NCBI GenBank assembly: GCA_045579745.1
Contig: JAZNMQ010000018.1
Location: 1-49,417 of the forward strand
Source: Flemingiibacterium sp045579745
Lineage (GTDB): Bacteria > Bacillota > Clostridia > Oscillospirales > CAG-272
Length of the DNA: 49,417 nucleotides
Direction: 5' to 3'
In this document: positions 25,901 through 32,820 of the stretch, piece by piece
Layout of the letters: every line of letters starts with the position of its first letter
How positions within the stretch are numbered: position 1 is the first letter of the stretch
Made by a program: the position numbers and the translations under genes
Notes under the pieces: model-generated
The model's input: the letters and a program-made list of their open reading frames with translations, nothing else
Told to the model about the DNA's origin: nothing
Database searches by the model: none

Positions 25901-26496
25901 TTAACTGCGTCGAGATTTTTTGTCTGACCGTAGAATGCGATTCTTTCGATGTTCATGTAATCGATCTCGGCATCAACAAACTTGTTAGTTTCCCATCTGA
26001 CAGCTACATCGGGGAAGGCGCCCAGAGGAATCTGCACGAACTGCCAATCAGGATTTGAAGGGTCAACATATGTCGGAATCAGCGGAACTCTCGCTTCGGA
26101 TGAGGTTCCGTCCTCGCGGTCGTCGATCAGTGTTAAATTGATCTGATTAACAGAAGATTCACAGCAATACCAGAACGATAAAACACCGTTCTTCTTTGTT
26201 TCCTCGTCGATCGCAAGCTTCGGATTGAAATAAATAACCGAAGTTGACTGATTCGAGTTGGGGTTGTAATTAATTACCATGGAAGCGTCGCCCGACTTTT
26301 TCACATTTGTATCAAGCGCGGTGGGCTGTGCTACACCCCATGAACCTAAAGAGCCCTGAACCACGGCATCTTCAAAGATTGATCGAATGACATTCGGCTC
26401 ATCGCCCTCAGCTGAAACCGGTATGGTAGTTACAGGGATCATACCGAAAAGCATTGTGAGCACAAGAATAACTGATAATAATGATTTCTTTGCCAT
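22975..26496 (-). CDS. Cell-surface beta-helix / CBM9-like / CuAO-N-like anchored protein, paralogue 3, with extra N-terminal jelly-roll-like domain
   Basis: 1173 residues; AAGGAG before the ATG. Signal peptide (MAKKSLLSVILVLTMLFGMI, about 1-29), then an extra domain absent from the other two (about 33-215; VQGSLGSWGVAQPTALDTNV, LSFWYCCESSVNQINLTLID, PTYFDDMKIVDAMVE) that reads like a carbohydrate-binding beta-sandwich. Then come the beta-helix (about 220-675), CBM9-like domain (about 700-890), CuAO-N-like domain (about 900-1010), a long stalk of about 22 DDTTKA-type hexads and a C-terminal membrane helix with KKKK. First gene of the tandem set behind the promoter at 26596. Likely the most strongly expressed of the three. 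Confidence 0.85.
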   Translation of the reverse strand: MAKKSLLSVILVLTMLFGMIPVTTIPVSAEGDEPNVIRSIFEDAVVQGSLGSWGVAQPTALDTNVKKSGDASMVINYNPNSNQSTSVIYFNPKLAIDEETKKNGVLSFWYCCESSVNQINLTLIDDREDGTSSEARVPLIPTYVDPSNPDWQFVQIPLGAFPDVAVRWETNKFVDAEIDYMNIERIAFYGQTKNLDAVNPTYFDDMKIVDAMVEVEQPDKTEGRTFYVSPDGNDLNNGLTPERALKSPQIAANKTRPGDTVIFMDGTWEFRDKNMMSIKTSGEEGAYITYKAAEGAKPTFKVGGYGVWDALSIQASYIILDGLTLVGINDELTVAEGEQAYNNVIKNQDTGAPYDNAFNARVNTNGISFDGRKHAESGGVPFNHITIRNCDVSMFPGAGIGGHACDYVTIENNHVYNNMWFSLYGASGISVLGTTDIDDNYGVKIIIRNNVVHDNYCQVMCQNGRKWSDGNGIIIDYNKNNAEGTTRLPYKGYTLIENNIVYKNGGGGIHLFNSSNIYVVNNTTYDNGQTPELIHWGNLTANWCTNVRVINNIAVATREGASSISYVDKNSSNVIFANNIHYNTANPDFDPAKNGMNQLPDDPNLNQGNIWADPLLIDPENANFMLRENSPAIDQGTKTLAPEKDFDGNKRPQGATYDLGAYETPYTSKNPGTGAELELKDHENFETAVAAKGTPKIDGEIDSIWEHTQSINVRKYNKGSGAYGTVRTMWDDNYLYILADIKDSNLSAKSKVYASQDSVEFFVDQRDDKTNSYLSDDAHYRVNINNVQSFGTNGKAENFKTAVKQTSDGYIVEASIKINVNKPKVGVSVGFDVQINDDDGSGKCVSIAKWSDETTSTNRDTTRFGSIDYLESYMHMESADETIMKVSLNGKQLQFPADPYILEGYPMIPIETIYKEFGDKVTYNSANKTYTCVNGKNNVVIKIGDKNATINGKTLKMDIAPVIKDDVAYVPASFLADSHGAKVQWDYNKSMVVLTFDASKLPVNVGSDTTKTDDTTKSNDTTKSNDTTKTDDTTKADDTTKADDTTKADDTTKADDTTKADDTTKADDTTKADDTTKADDTTKADDTTKADDTTKADDTTKADDTTKTDDTTKSDDTTKSDDTTKADDTTKADDTDSTDTEPDGKLPIVPIVIVVVVIAAVAVIAFVATKKKK
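23097..23484 (-). repeat. 18-bp tandem repeats encoding the DDTTKA stalk
   Basis: About 21-22 units of an 18-bp repeat coding for (A/T/S)(D/N)DTTK hexads. Units vary synonymously at third positions (GTAGTATCG, GTTGTATCG and GTGGTGTCG variants on the plus strand), so the tract is partly diverged in DNA and nearly invariant in protein. A shorter version exists in paralogue 1 (about 17420-17530). Confidence 0.9.
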
Positions 26497-26595
26497 AATT
26501 ATTCTCCTTATTAGTTTTTGTATTAAAATGTGAGAATCACAAGATATTCAACATGATTATCCATTTCATACAAATATAATATATCCTCTGCATTT

Positions 26596-26624
26596 ATTAT
26601 ATAGTATAATTGTTCGTAAAACAA
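26596..26624 (-). promoter_or_regulatory. Sigma-A-type promoter of the surface-protein cluster
   Basis: Minus strand TTGTTT (26624-26619) and TATAAT (26601-26596), 17 bp apart, about 100 bp before the start at 26496. The -35 lies in an imperfect palindrome TTGTT-TTACG-AACAA. The 293-bp gap also holds the EPS terminator (26733-26765) and otherwise A/T-rich sequence without an ORF. Confidence 0.6.
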
Positions 26625-26728
26625 TAGTTTTTCTTTAGATATTATTGTTGTATTTTAAGATTTTAATGGAAATTAAGAAGTGTTTTGAGGCGTTCAAAAG
26701 GACAGAATTTCATCAAATCAGATTCATA

Positions 26729-26765
26729 CAAAAAACGCCCAAATTTGTAATAAATTCGGGCGTTT
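26729..26765 (-). terminator. Strong intrinsic terminator of the EPS operon
   Basis: On the minus strand AAACGCCC pairs with GGGCGTTT, extended after one mismatch by AATTT/AAATT, then TTTTTTG. It lies 25 bp after the cpsB-like stop and separates the EPS genes from the surface-protein promoter. Confidence 0.85.
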
Positions 26766-26789
26766 GTTATTCAGCTTCAGAAAAAAATG

Positions 26790-27527
26790 TCAATGCATTC
26801 TCAAGTCCAAGAGATGGTCAATCTCGTTTGAACTCGGAACGGATTTAAGATACTCCTCAATCTTGTACATCGAATAGAGCGAATCAGAGCTGAGTTTTTT
26901 TGTAATATAGGAAAGGGAAGTATCGATATCAGGCCTTCGATCAGTCAGATTATGGCAATCTGTGCCGATCAGATGTATACGATCTTTCGAAAGCATTTTA
27001 ACAGCCTTGCGCTTGGTCCAAAATGAATTGAAAAATTCAGCGTTGGCTTGGAACATCACACCGTTTCGGTGTAATCTATCCCAAACGGCTTTTGAATTAG
27101 CGGAGAGATAACGTTCGATGTGAGCGAGCACGATGGTAACATCAGGTCGGCTGTTTAGCTCAATGATCGTTGATATCATTCTCTCGGTCCAAGGCACAGT
27201 CGGCATTTCAAGAAGCAGCATTTTTGTACCGCTTAGCCTGAGCAGGGAAAGGTCCTCGGTCTGGCAAATTCCCTCATAATAAAGGACTTCGGCTCCAAGT
27301 ATAATTGACGGATGGTCGGGCGTGAGATAGGGCTTCAGCGAATCGAACGCCTTCTGACGCTTGATGACGAATGCCTCGGGAGATGTTCTTCGTGCGTAGA
27401 AATGCGGGGTGGCACATACCGTTGTCACTCCCTGCGAGGATAAAAGCCTCAGCATTTCAAGGCTTTCTCTGACACTCTTGCTTCCGTCGTCAACGTTTGG
27501 CAGTATATGTGTATGAAAATCTACCAT
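26790..27527 (-). CDS. CpsB/CapC-family tyrosine-protein phosphatase (PHP fold)
   Basis: 245 residues. PHP-type metal motif MVDFHTHILPNVDDGS with His5 and His7; CATPHFY, GAEVLYY, ILAHIERY and LIGTDCHN provide the other metal ligands of the CpsB/YwqE family. These manganese-dependent phosphatases remove phosphate from the tyrosine cluster of the CpsD kinase and so gate capsule or EPS assembly. Last gene of the operon, 10 bp after cpsD and followed by a strong terminator. Confidence 0.93.
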   Translation of the reverse strand: MVDFHTHILPNVDDGSKSVRESLEMLRLLSSQGVTTVCATPHFYARRTSPEAFVIKRQKAFDSLKPYLTPDHPSIILGAEVLYYEGICQTEDLSLLRLSGTKMLLLEMPTVPWTERMISTIIELNSRPDVTIVLAHIERYLSANSKAVWDRLHRNGVMFQANAEFFNSFWTKRKAVKMLSKDRIHLIGTDCHNLTDRRPDIDTSLSYITKKLSSDSLYSMYKIEEYLKSVPSSNEIDHLLDLRMH

Positions 27528-27537
27528 ATAGATTTAC

Positions 27538-28413
27538 TTAGTTCCTGCGAGTGGGACTAAAATTGATTTGCGGATCGAGTGAGTCGGATGAATCGAAAGG
27601 ACTTTCACCGTTCCGTCTGAGCTTCTTCGAGGGAGTGTTCTCGCTTCCGTAGCCATATCCGTAGCCGTAGCCGTATTTGTGAGAGTAGCCTCTGCCGCCT
27701 TTTTTGTAACGCTTTTCCGGCGGCTCGGAACCGTTCAGTACAAAGCCGAGGATCTTGATCTGCATATACTCCATCTGACGCATTGCAGCTGCAAGGGATC
27801 TTTGATCGCAGTAATTCTGTCTGACGACCATCAGCATTCCCGAAAGCAGGGGAGCAACCGTCAAGCTGTCGCTTACCGCGGAAACAGGCGGAAGGTCGAT
27901 AATAATGTATTCGAAGTTCTTAGCGAGTGCTGCCACGATCTTTTCCATACGCTTGGATGCAAGCATTTCGGATGGATTGGGCGGAATTTCTCCTGCGGGC
28001 ATAATGCCAAGCTTCTTGTGAAGTCTTGAATCACGAACCGCTTCGGAGAGTGTGTTAAGTCCTGCAAGAACATTTGAAAGACCGGGAGTGGGATTAATGC
28101 TGAGTGTTTTTGAAACTACGGGAAGTCGCATATCAGCTTCAATAAGAAGCGTCATTTTGCCGCTTTGTGCGATCGTGTATGCGAGATTCAGAGCCGTGGT
28201 TGACTTTCCTTCGCCGGGCATCGTGCTTGTAACGCCGATCACCTTGCATTCGTTTTCATCGGAAAGGGAAAACATCAGGTTGGTACGAAGCAGCTTGTAT
28301 GCTTCAGAAGACGCAAAATTGAGCTTATCGCCGATAAATTCGCGTCTGTCCTGAGCTTCGATTTTCTTTTTATTGAAAAGACTTGTGTTTGAGAATATTT
28401 TTTTCATAGACAT
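27538..28413 (-). CDS. CpsD/CapB-family tyrosine autokinase (BY-kinase)
   Basis: 291 residues. Walker A MPGEGKSTT (about 65-73), Walker A' LLIEADMR (about 89-96) and Walker B YIIIDLPP are those of bacterial tyrosine kinases. The C-terminal tail carries the autophosphorylation cluster as an unusual tandem GY run, HKYGYGYGYGYGSE, followed by a basic/polar tail. It lacks the transmembrane part, supplied in trans by the CpsC-type protein encoded 2 bp upstream. The first of two close ATGs (28413, 28407) is used here; AAAGGGG precedes it. Confidence 0.93.
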   Translation of the reverse strand: MSMKKIFSNTSLFNKKKIEAQDRREFIGDKLNFASSEAYKLLRTNLMFSLSDENECKVIGVTSTMPGEGKSTTALNLAYTIAQSGKMTLLIEADMRLPVVSKTLSINPTPGLSNVLAGLNTLSEAVRDSRLHKKLGIMPAGEIPPNPSEMLASKRMEKIVAALAKNFEYIIIDLPPVSAVSDSLTVAPLLSGMLMVVRQNYCDQRSLAAAMRQMEYMQIKILGFVLNGSEPPEKRYKKGGRGYSHKYGYGYGYGYGSENTPSKKLRRNGESPFDSSDSLDPQINFSPTRRN

Positions 28414-28415
28414 AC

Positions 28416-29168
28416 TTAGTCAACCCCTTTGCTATCATCGGCGCCATAGCTGTAGTAGCTTGAACCGCTCTTGCTCATCATGTCGGGAATAACCGCAAGC
28501 ACGGGCAAGCCATAGGTTTCGATAAGATATTCTTCGCCATGAACGAGATTATCAAGAATTTCGCGAAGTACAATAATACCGCCTGAAATTACAATTCCGA
28601 GCAGCAAACCGATCGCTGTATACTTGCTGACGCTGGGCGAGGATTTGCTTGTGGGAACAATCGCATAATCGACTACGCGGGTTGAGCTACCTTCTATTAC
28701 CTCTTCGATCTTATCGGGAAGAATGTTGGCAATCGTGTTTGCGATCAGCTGAGCTCTGCGAGGGTCGGAATCTTCAACAGTGACGCTGAAGACCTGAGTT
28801 CCGTTAACAGCTTCTGCCGAGATCATCCTTGACAGCTGCTTATAGGTAATGTCAAGGTCTGCCTCCGAGATTACCTCCTCGAGGGTGAGGCGGGTCTTCA
28901 GAATAACTATGTAGAGGTCTACAAGTGTTTCGGATGCGGTAATATCGGAAGTTGTGATCTTTACAGGAGTCTGAGTGACCGTTGCCGCGCTTGCGTTGAT
29001 ATATATAAGCGATTCTGCTTCATACATCGGCGTTGCGATAAATGCTGAGTATACAAAGAAGCTGGCTGCGAAGATCACAGCTACAATAATAATGAGTACC
29101 TTGTTCTTCCATAATGCTCGAAGAAGTTGCAATAAATCTATTTCCAATGCTTCATTTTTGTTTTCCAT
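28416..29168 (-). CDS. CpsC/Wzz-type polysaccharide co-polymerase and kinase adaptor
   Basis: 250 residues. N-terminal EIDLLQLLRALWKNK followed by a first membrane helix (about 28-50), extracytoplasmic Wzz domain (IFVYINASAATVTQ-like segment to GSSTRVVDYAIVP), second helix (about 182-205, YTAIGLLLGIVISGGIIVL) and a short cytoplasmic C-terminus that in this family activates CpsD. Contributes to chain-length control of exported polysaccharide. AAGGAGAC ribosome site. Confidence 0.92.
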   Translation of the reverse strand: MENKNEALEIDLLQLLRALWKNKVLIIIVAVIFAASFFVYSAFIATPMYEAESLIYINASAATVTQTPVKITTSDITASETLVDLYIVILKTRLTLEEVISEADLDITYKQLSRMISAEAVNGTQVFSVTVEDSDPRRAQLIANTIANILPDKIEEVIEGSSTRVVDYAIVPTSKSSPSVSKYTAIGLLLGIVISGGIIVLREILDNLVHGEEYLIETYGLPVLAVIPDMMSKSGSSYYSYGADDSKGVD

Positions 29169-29226
29169 GTTGAGTTTGTCTCCTTAAAAATTTTAAACCT
29201 ATATATGTTTATTTCAAAGAATAAAC

Positions 29227-31125
29227 CTAACAAATTATGACGTTTTCGTCCTCGAGAGAATCCTCAACAGTCTTGTTAAAAACTTCTGCGGGGCAGTATG
29301 TCGGCACGTGCTTTGCAACAGCTTCAACGGCAGAGCTTATATCATTCTTTGCCATTGCACTTCGCAGCTCGTCAAGCGCCTTTTCCATGCTCTCACGGCT
29401 GTCCGGACGGTCGTGCTCGATAAATATAAGGTCGTTTGAGGTCTTTGCAAGGTTTTCGGATTTTATGAGAAGCTCCTCGTAAAGCTTTTCGCCCTTACGA
29501 AGTCCTATCTCTACGATGTCGATATCGGTGTAGGGCTCAAGTCCCATAAGAGATATCATTTTCTCTGCAAGAGAGAGGATCTTTATCGGCTTGCCCATAT
29601 CAAGAACGAACAGCTCGCCGTCCTTTGCAAATGAGCCTGCCTCCATTACGAGGCCGACAGCCTCGGGAATGGTCATAAAATAGCGTGTGATACGCTTATC
29701 GGTGAGCGTTACGGGACCTCCTGAGAGAATCTGTTCCTTAAACAGGGGAATAACGCTTCCGTTGCTGCCGAGTACGTTTCCGAAACGAACGGCGGTGAAG
29801 ATCGTTTTGCTGTCTGTGCGGCACTGAATAATCTTCTCGCACAAGCGCTTGCTTGCGCCCATAATATTCGTCGGATTTACAGCCTTATCGGTTGAAATGA
29901 GAATAAATTTCTCGACGCCGTATTTCTCAGCCGCATTTGCAACATTGTATGTACCGAATACGTTATTCTTGATCGCCTCCATCGGGCTTGTTTCCATAAG
30001 CGGAACATGCTTGTGAGCAGCTGCGTGGAATACGATATCGGGACGATATTTTGCAAATATGGAATCTATGCGATCCGCATCGCGTACGGATGCAATCAGC
30101 ACCTCAAGCGGAAGCTCACTTGAATAGGTTCTTATAAGCTCCTGCTGAATTTCATATGCGTTGTTTTCATATATATCAACAATGATGAGCTTCTTTGGCC
30201 CAAGCTTGATGATCTGTCGGCAGAGCTCACTACCGATCGATCCTCCGCCGCCCGTAACGAGCACGGTCTTGCCTTTGTAAAAGGCTCTTTTGGATTCGGA
30301 GTCAAGGTTGATCGTGTTTCTGAAAAGAAGCTCCTCGATCTTGAAATTACGAATGACCATTTTATTGCTCTGCGTCGAATGGGAATAGGAGCCGCCGAAG
30401 TCATACATTTTGACCTTGAGGCCGTATGAGCTGTATTGCTCGAAAAGCTTTGCCTTGACTTCATTCGAGGCTTCGGGAAGTGCGATAATGACCTCCTTAA
30501 CGCCTGCTTCACGAAAATGAATCAAGGTTTCCTTGCTTTCGCTGTAGATCGGAAGCTCGTGAAGCTTGTTGCCGATCTTTCCTTTATCGGTATCGACGAA
30601 GCAGATCGGTTTGTAGCTTGCTGAGGGATTACGGATAAGCTCGTATGCGAGAGAAGCGCCGACGTTGCCTGCGCCAACGATTGCTATATTGATCTTATTT
30701 TCTTTTGTAGAGCCGTTTCGCATATCCTCAGCGCGGTGTCTGTTGGCGTAGAGCAGCTGATATGCAAATCTGCTGACAAGGGATGCGAGCATGACAGCCA
30801 TTACAATTATCGTCGTGAAAGCCATTCCGGGACGGAGCACGGGGAAGAGAAAGACTAATATAATGAAAAGAATATATGCATAAGCGTCCGCGAAAACAAG
30901 CTTTATATATGCGCGCACGTTGGAATAACGCAGAATACTTGTATAAACACCAAGTATATAACGTGTAACGAGCATCAGCACCAAAAGTAATGACATCTTG
31001 CCGATAATCAGCGAAACATCGAGCTTATTCGACGAGATATAAGGATAAATCATCGAGAAAGCCAATGTAACAAAGAAGAAAATTGCCGAATCAATAAGCA
31101 AGAGCGTCAATTTTCTTTTATTCAT
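29227..31125 (-). CDS. Membrane-bound nucleotide-sugar 4,6-dehydratase/epimerase, FlaA1/CapD family
   Basis: 632 residues. Four N-terminal membrane helices (about 8-110), a CoA-binding-like Rossmann domain (INIAIVGAGNVGASLAYELI, about 148-250) and a C-terminal extended SDR domain with VLVTGGGGSIGSELCRQI (about 290-310) and the STDKAVNPTNIMGASKR motif, where Met takes the place of the usual catalytic Tyr as in UDP-GlcNAc 4,6-dehydratases. It would make a UDP-keto-deoxy sugar for EPS. First full gene of the operon; its ATG overlaps the stop of a possible 7-codon leader ORF. Confidence 0.9.
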   Translation of the reverse strand: MNKRKLTLLLIDSAIFFFVTLAFSMIYPYISSNKLDVSLIIGKMSLLLVLMLVTRYILGVYTSILRYSNVRAYIKLVFADAYAYILFIILVFLFPVLRPGMAFTTIIVMAVMLASLVSRFAYQLLYANRHRAEDMRNGSTKENKINIAIVGAGNVGASLAYELIRNPSASYKPICFVDTDKGKIGNKLHELPIYSESKETLIHFREAGVKEVIIALPEASNEVKAKLFEQYSSYGLKVKMYDFGGSYSHSTQSNKMVIRNFKIEELLFRNTINLDSESKRAFYKGKTVLVTGGGGSIGSELCRQIIKLGPKKLIIVDIYENNAYEIQQELIRTYSSELPLEVLIASVRDADRIDSIFAKYRPDIVFHAAAHKHVPLMETSPMEAIKNNVFGTYNVANAAEKYGVEKFILISTDKAVNPTNIMGASKRLCEKIIQCRTDSKTIFTAVRFGNVLGSNGSVIPLFKEQILSGGPVTLTDKRITRYFMTIPEAVGLVMEAGSFAKDGELFVLDMGKPIKILSLAEKMISLMGLEPYTDIDIVEIGLRKGEKLYEELLIKSENLAKTSNDLIFIEHDRPDSRESMEKALDELRSAMAKNDISSAVEAVAKHVPTYCPAEVFNKTVEDSLEDENVIIC

Positions 31126-31145
31126 ATTTTACCGTTCTCTTGCAT
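31122..31145 (-). CDS. Possible 7-codon leader peptide of the EPS operon (MQENGKI)
   Basis: An ATG at 31145 follows a near-perfect AAAAGGAG site with 7-nt spacing and is followed by six codons and a TGA that overlaps the ATG of the dehydratase gene (ATGA). The downstream ATG has only a poor ribosome site of its own (GAGAACGG). Entry through the leader ORF and coupling is the simplest reading; chance is possible for so short a frame. Confidence 0.4.
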   Translation of the reverse strand: MQENGKI

Positions 31146-31210
31146 TGAAGAGCTCCTTTTGTCGAAAGTAGGCATAAATATACACAGAGGGCATAGCTAT
31201 ACCACATAAA

Positions 31211-31239
31211 AGTATACCATACAATCAGCAAAAAATCAA
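31211..31239 (-). promoter_or_regulatory. Sigma-A-type promoter of the EPS operon
   Basis: Minus strand TTGATT (31239-31234) and TATACT (31216-31211) with a 17-bp spacer, about 60-85 bp before the leader ORF and dehydratase starts. Confidence 0.6.
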
Positions 31240-31355
31240 GCCTTTTTTTAATTTTTGTTCATGTGGATTAAAATGTCATTTTGATATTAAGTATCTACTA
31301 CAGTATGCACAATCCGACAAATAAAACTATAATTTTTGATTATATAAGACAGCTG

Positions 31356-32372
31356 TTATTTGCGTGCGATAATTGATACGAGCTCGGGATCGGTGATGTT
31401 GCCCACTCTGTCGGTTATGCTTGCAAAGCCTCTCCAGCTCCATACTGCGTGACCGATTCCGACCTCGTTTAAGAGATCCATGAGGTCGCTGTACCAACGC
31501 TTCTGCGAGGGAATATCGACATAATTGATACATCCGAACTCACCGCAGTAGAGCGTGCGGTCATACTTGTTCATGAATTCGTAAACGGGCGCAAGCATAT
31601 CTCTTAAATACGCCTTGTCGATGTGGCGGTCCATATCGGCAGGGATTGGCTTGCCTTTCCAAAAGCCCTTGTGGTCCTTTGAATCGAACGGATATTCGAC
31701 ATCGTTTTTGTAATCTCGCATATCGCCTATCCACGAGGCATGCTGATGTGTGAACATCATCGGATGATAGAAATGGAATGTGTAGTAAATGTGAGGATTA
31801 TCGCTGATAACGAGATCCTTCATGCCGTCAACGCCGTTGTAGTTGTTTCCGCCTACCATGATGTCGCGCCAGGGGGTGATCTCGTGGATCATCTCGGCTG
31901 TGCGCATCCAAAGGTCGTTCCAAGGGGTAACATCGTCAAGCACAAGCTCGTTTAAAAACTCGAACATTATGTGTTTTTTATCGGCATAACGGTATGCGAA
32001 GAAACGCCAGATCGCCATAAAACGATCCTGCATTTTCTTGTCGGTGAACAGCGTTGCCGTGTCGAAATCCGAAAAGAAGAAGCCCGGCGCCTTGTGCAGG
32101 TCGAGAACCACGTTAAGCCCGTATTTTTCGCACCATTCGATCAGATTATCTATGAATTTTACGCGCATGGGGTTGTAGATGAACGGATCGCTGTCGTCCT
32201 CAAAAAGAGGGTAATCGATGGGAAGACGAACGTGGTCAAGCCCTGACGCCGCGATCCTTGCAATATCGGGCTCGTTGATGTAGGTCGAGAAGTGCTCGTC
32301 GGATTTGTTTCCGTATTGGCTGAGCCAATGTCCGAGGTTTGTACCGTTTAAATAACCATCATGCTTTTTCAT
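31356..32372 (-). CDS. Glycoside hydrolase family 5 (cellulase/BglC-like)
   Basis: 338 residues from the ATG at 32372, which has AGGAG 8 nt upstream; the frame could extend to 32411 without such support. (beta/alpha)8 hydrolase: GTNLGHWLSQYG at 10-21, VRLPIDYP, VVLDLHKAPG, acid/base Glu142 in FEFLNELV, His194/His200 in HIYYTFHFYHP and nucleophile Glu278 in LYCGEFG. No signal peptide, so it probably acts on imported oligosaccharides in the cytoplasm. Divergent from the Gfo/Idh/MocA gene across a tandem repeat. Confidence 0.9.
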   Translation of the reverse strand: MKKHDGYLNGTNLGHWLSQYGNKSDEHFSTYINEPDIARIAASGLDHVRLPIDYPLFEDDSDPFIYNPMRVKFIDNLIEWCEKYGLNVVLDLHKAPGFFFSDFDTATLFTDKKMQDRFMAIWRFFAYRYADKKHIMFEFLNELVLDDVTPWNDLWMRTAEMIHEITPWRDIMVGGNNYNGVDGMKDLVISDNPHIYYTFHFYHPMMFTHQHASWIGDMRDYKNDVEYPFDSKDHKGFWKGKPIPADMDRHIDKAYLRDMLAPVYEFMNKYDRTLYCGEFGCINYVDIPSQKRWYSDLMDLLNEVGIGHAVWSWRGFASITDRVGNITDPELVSIIARK

Positions 32373-32406
32373 AACTATGCTCCTATCTGAATGTTTTTTG
32401 TAATAC

Positions 32407-32652
32407 ACCATGAAGCAAAAATGCTTGCTCGCAAGGGCATTTTTGCGAAGCCGTCAATACCGCATCCGCGCTGGGCGCGGCGGGGCGAGGTCCTAAGAAC
32501 TGCGAAGCAGGGCTTATGCGGATATTAAACCATGAAGCAAAAATGCTTGCTCGCAAGGGCATTTTTGCGAAGCCGTCAATACTGCATCCGCGCAAGGCGC
32601 GGCAGGGGCGAAGCCCCAAGAACTGCGAAGCAGGGCTTTATGCGGATATTAT
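32407..32652. repeat. Two tandem copies of a 122-bp palindrome-rich repeat
   Basis: Copy 1 at 32407-32528 and copy 2 at 32529-32652 both begin ACCATGAAGCAAAAATGCTT and end ATGCGGATATT. Each contains stems GCAAAAATGC..GCATTTTTGC, CCGCGC..GCGCGG-type and CTGCGAAGCAGG. The middle part differs: copy 2 has GGGGCGAAGCCCC where copy 1 has diverged. No ORF is supported. It fills most of the 448-bp gap between two divergent genes; the rest (32653-32820) is A/T-rich and holds the plus-strand promoter. Confidence 0.85.
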
Positions 32653-32749
32653 AACATACGCTTTTTAAATATTGTGCGATATTTTGTTAATAAATAAATA
32701 TTCACTGACACGTCATCGAGAAAAATCTGAGAAAATTGATAAATGGTAC

Positions 32750-32778
32750 TTGTAATTAATGGGAAGTTGAGTTATAAT
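32750..32778 (+). promoter_or_regulatory. Sigma-A-type promoter of the oxidoreductase gene
   Basis: TTGTAA at 32750-32755 and TATAAT at 32773-32778, 17 bp apart, 42 bp before the start. The hexamers and spacing are identical to those of the purH promoter. Confidence 0.7.
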
Positions 32779-32820
32779 AGATTTATGGTAAAATAGGTTA
32801 GCTTTGAGTAGGAGAATTTT

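Noticed and set aside
32383..32619. 78-codon minus-strand frame repeating a similar peptide twice
   Set aside because: It is the translation of the tandem 122-bp repeat; no independent coding evidence.
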